DNA of 7,699 nt from a bacterium (lineage in GTDB: Bacteria; Cyanobacteriota; Vampirovibrionia; Gastranaerophilales; Gastranaerophilaceae). The translations under genes and the position numbers were made by a program. How positions within the stretch are numbered: position 1 is the first letter of the stretch; the number at the start of each line of letters is the position of its first letter. Below, piece after piece: positions 6,218-7,699 of this stretch. The notes beneath the pieces are model-generated. The model ran no database searches. It had not been told where the DNA came from and was given only the letters and a program-made list of their open reading frames with translations. Where the stretch lies: assembly GCA_024408905.1 (NCBI GenBank), contig JAKSUP010000057.1:1-7699 (forward strand). Direction: 5' to 3'.

Positions 6218-7369
6218 ATGGACAGACAAATGAAACTTACCTACGGAATGGTTGGCGGTGGTCCTGGTGCGTTTATTGGAGATCCACATAGGCGTTCTAT
6301 AGCTCTTGACGGCGAGGCAAAACTCGTGTCAGGTTGTTTTTCAAACGATGGCGAAAAAACGGCAATGATGGCAGATATTCTCGATATTGATATTAGTAGA
6401 TGCTATGCCGGATATAAGTATATGGCAAAAGCCGAATCCGAGAGAGAAGACGGAATCGATTTTGTCGTAGTAGTTACTCCAAACTCTACACACTATGAGA
6501 TTTGTAAAACTTTCCTTGAATATGGTATCAATGTTGTTTGTGACAAACCGCTTGCTCTAAACTATGCACAAGCAGCAGAACTTAGAAACCTTGCAAAAGA
6601 AAAAGACCTTTTATTTATGGTTACATATACATATATGGGTTATGTTACCTCAAAATATGCTCATAATCTTATTAAGAACGGTGAAATCGGAGAAGTCAGA
6701 ATGGTTATGGCAGAGTATCCGCAGGGGTGGCTCGCTTTTGAAAACGACAACGGTGGCAAACAAGGTGAATGGAGATGTAACCCTAACGCTTCGGGGAGTG
6801 TAAATTGTCTTGGTGATTTGGGTACACATATTGAAAATGCCGTTGCCACATTTACAGGATTAAAGATAAAACGTGTTCTTGCAAAAATGGATATCATAGT
6901 CCCCGGCAGAGTTCTTGATGATAATGATATGGTTATGGTTGAGTTTGATAACGGAGCAAGTGGTATCTTTTGGTCGAGTCAAATTGCTGTCGGATACGAC
7001 AATGATTTAAGGGTAAGAGTGTACGGCAGTAAAGGAACTATTGAATGGTTTCAAAGAACCCCCGACCAAATTACCGTTATTGATGAAAATAATACCGCCC
7101 ACGAGATTCACAGAGGACACAATGTAATCCCCGAAGTTGCATCAAGATATAACAGGCTTCCCTCCGGTCATCCGGAAGGTTGGATGTGTGCAATGAGTAA
7201 CCTATACCGCAATTATATTGAATGTATCGTTGCTAAAAAGGAAGGCACATTTACCGAGGATATGATTGATTTTCCCACTGTCGATCAAGGTGCTGACGGT
7301 ATTGCTTTTGTCGAAGCGTGTCTTGAAAGCAATAACAATGGAAACGTTTGGGTTGAAGTAAAAAAATAA
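6218..7369 (+). CDS. Gfo/Idh/MocA-family NAD(P)-dependent sugar/polyol dehydrogenase
   Basis: The 383-residue protein should oxidise or reduce a hydroxyl/keto group of a sugar, cyclitol or glycoside using NAD(P). The N-terminal Rossmann domain has GMVGGGPGAFIG (10-21) followed by HRRS. CDKPLA contains K110, the catalytic lysine of the EKP motif, and GDLGTHIENA supplies D200 and H204, the other usual catalytic residues. The C-terminal half is the Gfo/Idh substrate-binding sheet, with EYPQGWLA (166-173) and VRVYGSKGTIEW (266-277). I chose ATG 6218 because GAGGAAG (6205-6211) lies 6 nt upstream; an in-frame GTG at 6203 overlaps that ribosome site. It has its own promoter and terminator. Members with GGGPGAFIG and EYPQ motifs occur in inositol and keto-sugar/glycoside pathways, so a glycoside or cyclitol substrate is plausible but unproven. 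Confidence 0.93.
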   Translation: MDRQMKLTYGMVGGGPGAFIGDPHRRSIALDGEAKLVSGCFSNDGEKTAMMADILDIDISRCYAGYKYMAKAESEREDGIDFVVVVTPNSTHYEICKTFLEYGINVVCDKPLALNYAQAAELRNLAKEKDLLFMVTYTYMGYVTSKYAHNLIKNGEIGEVRMVMAEYPQGWLAFENDNGGKQGEWRCNPNASGSVNCLGDLGTHIENAVATFTGLKIKRVLAKMDIIVPGRVLDDNDMVMVEFDNGASGIFWSSQIAVGYDNDLRVRVYGSKGTIEWFQRTPDQITVIDENNTAHEIHRGHNVIPEVASRYNRLPSGHPEGWMCAMSNLYRNYIECIVAKKEGTFTEDMIDFPTVDQGADGIAFVEACLESNNNGNVWVEVKK

Positions 7370-7441
7370 CTTTTTATTTAATAAAGACGTAAAAAAGTAC
7401 ATATTACTGCTAACAAAATATTTGATATTTATATGAGTTTC

Positions 7442-7483
7442 AAAGGTTGGATTTTTCTCTTTACGGGAGAAATCCGCCTTTTT
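7442..7483 (+). terminator. Rho-independent terminator of the dehydrogenase gene
   Basis: GGATTT and CTC (7449-7459) pair with GAG and AAATCC (7467-7475), with two unpaired T in the left arm and a 7-nt loop. Outer AAAGG (7442-7446) can pair with CCTTT (7477-7481). The right arm runs into a T tract. It lies about 70 bp after the dehydrogenase stop codon, and the intervening sequence holds nothing else recognised. Confidence 0.8.
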
Positions 7484-7525
7484 ATGTCAGAAAAATAAAA
7501 AATTAGCGAAGATTCACAACCTCCC

Positions 7526-7621
7526 GCAAATCGCATCGTTTTCATTATACAAAAACCTCCGTATCTTTGTATATACTACAATTATACGGAGGTTTTATTG
7601 AACTCACAAATGTGCGATTGC
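7526..7621. repeat. Outer inverted repeat around a long hairpin
   Basis: GCAAATCGCA (7526-7535) is an imperfect inverted copy of TGCGATTGC (7613-7621), with one base of difference. The two arms flank the 13-bp hairpin at 7552-7596 nearly symmetrically, giving a nested inverted repeat of about 96 bp. It carries no coding sequence. It might be a small palindromic element or just terminator surroundings. Confidence 0.35.
7552..7596 (-). terminator. Long hairpin, likely terminator for a leftward gene at the right edge
   Basis: AAAACCTCCGTAT (7552-7564) and ATACGGAGGTTTT (7584-7596) form a perfect 13-bp stem. The 19-nt loop can form a further stem, TTGTA (7567-7571) with TACAA (7577-7581). Read leftward the stem ends in TTTTTG, and read rightward in TTTTATTG, so it may act in both directions. 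It would end transcription of the gene whose stop codon lies at 7624-7626 and completes a convergent arrangement with the dehydrogenase. Confidence 0.65.
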
Positions 7622-7623
7622 CA

Positions 7624-7699
7624 TTATCTTTTTTCTTTGGTGTGAATTTCAATCAGTTTTTCTTTCATTTCCAAAGATTTACCTGTCCTATTTACTGTA
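7624..7699 (-). CDS. Possible C-terminal end of a leftward gene running off the window
   Basis: One minus-strand frame is open from the window edge to a TAA at 7624-7626, encoding about 24 residues that include SLEMKEKLIEIHTKEKR. The charged, helix-like composition looks like a real protein C-terminus, and a strong hairpin follows 28 bp later in the right place for a terminator. The fragment is too short to assign a family, and an open stretch of this length can occur by chance. Confidence 0.35.
   Translation of the reverse strand, partial: TVNRTGKSLEMKEKLIEIHTKEKR

Noticed and set aside
7429..7545. A 38-codon minus-strand frame starting with ATG at 7545 after GGAGG
   Set aside because: The GGAGG lies inside the terminator-like stem and the frame crosses the opposite-strand terminator of the dehydrogenase gene. 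The translation resembles no protein.

Overview
The window is AT-rich (coding regions as well as spacers) and uses AT-ending codons, Shine-Dalgarno leaders and sigma-A-type promoters. With an oxygen-sensitive glycyl radical enzyme and its radical-SAM activase, this points to a strictly anaerobic low-GC Firmicute, probably a gut-type clostridium. No phylogenetic marker is present, so that assignment is inference.

Layout. Positions 43-83 hold a hairpin terminator. Positions 105-4996 hold a leftward four-gene operon, read from right to left: a glycyl radical enzyme of the PFL/dehydratase superfamily (2753-4996), an SMP-30/gluconolactonase-type lactonase (1893-2744), an EamA/DMT transporter (958-1867, broken by a frameshift in a TA repeat) and the radical-SAM activating enzyme (105-977). 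Genes are separated by 8 and 25 bp, and the last pair overlaps by 20 bp. Positions 4997-5102 form a divergent control region with repeated motifs resembling operators. Positions 5115-5891 encode an AraC-family regulator reading rightward. Positions 5920-6035 hold a decayed 3' fragment of a second Gfo/Idh/MocA dehydrogenase gene. Positions 6138-6166 form a strong promoter for the intact Gfo/Idh/MocA dehydrogenase (6218-7369), which ends at a terminator (7442-7483). The right edge holds a second long hairpin (7552-7596) and, possibly, the last 24 codons of a leftward gene that leaves the window.

How the genes may work together. The activase installs the glycyl radical on the dehydratase-like enzyme. 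The lactonase would open a sugar lactone. The DMT protein, if functional, would move substrate or product. The AraC protein is the obvious local regulator. The neighbouring NAD(P)-dependent dehydrogenase may oxidise a sugar or polyol and so feed the lactonase. The combination suggests an anaerobic catabolic route for a sugar, sugar acid or glycoside. The glycyl radical enzyme has the Cys-x-Glu pair of the dehydratase/lyase type but not the common GCxEP sequence, so its substrate cannot be read from the sequence. It is the best candidate here for an undescribed activity.

No tRNA, rRNA, CRISPR array, insertion sequence or phage gene was seen.
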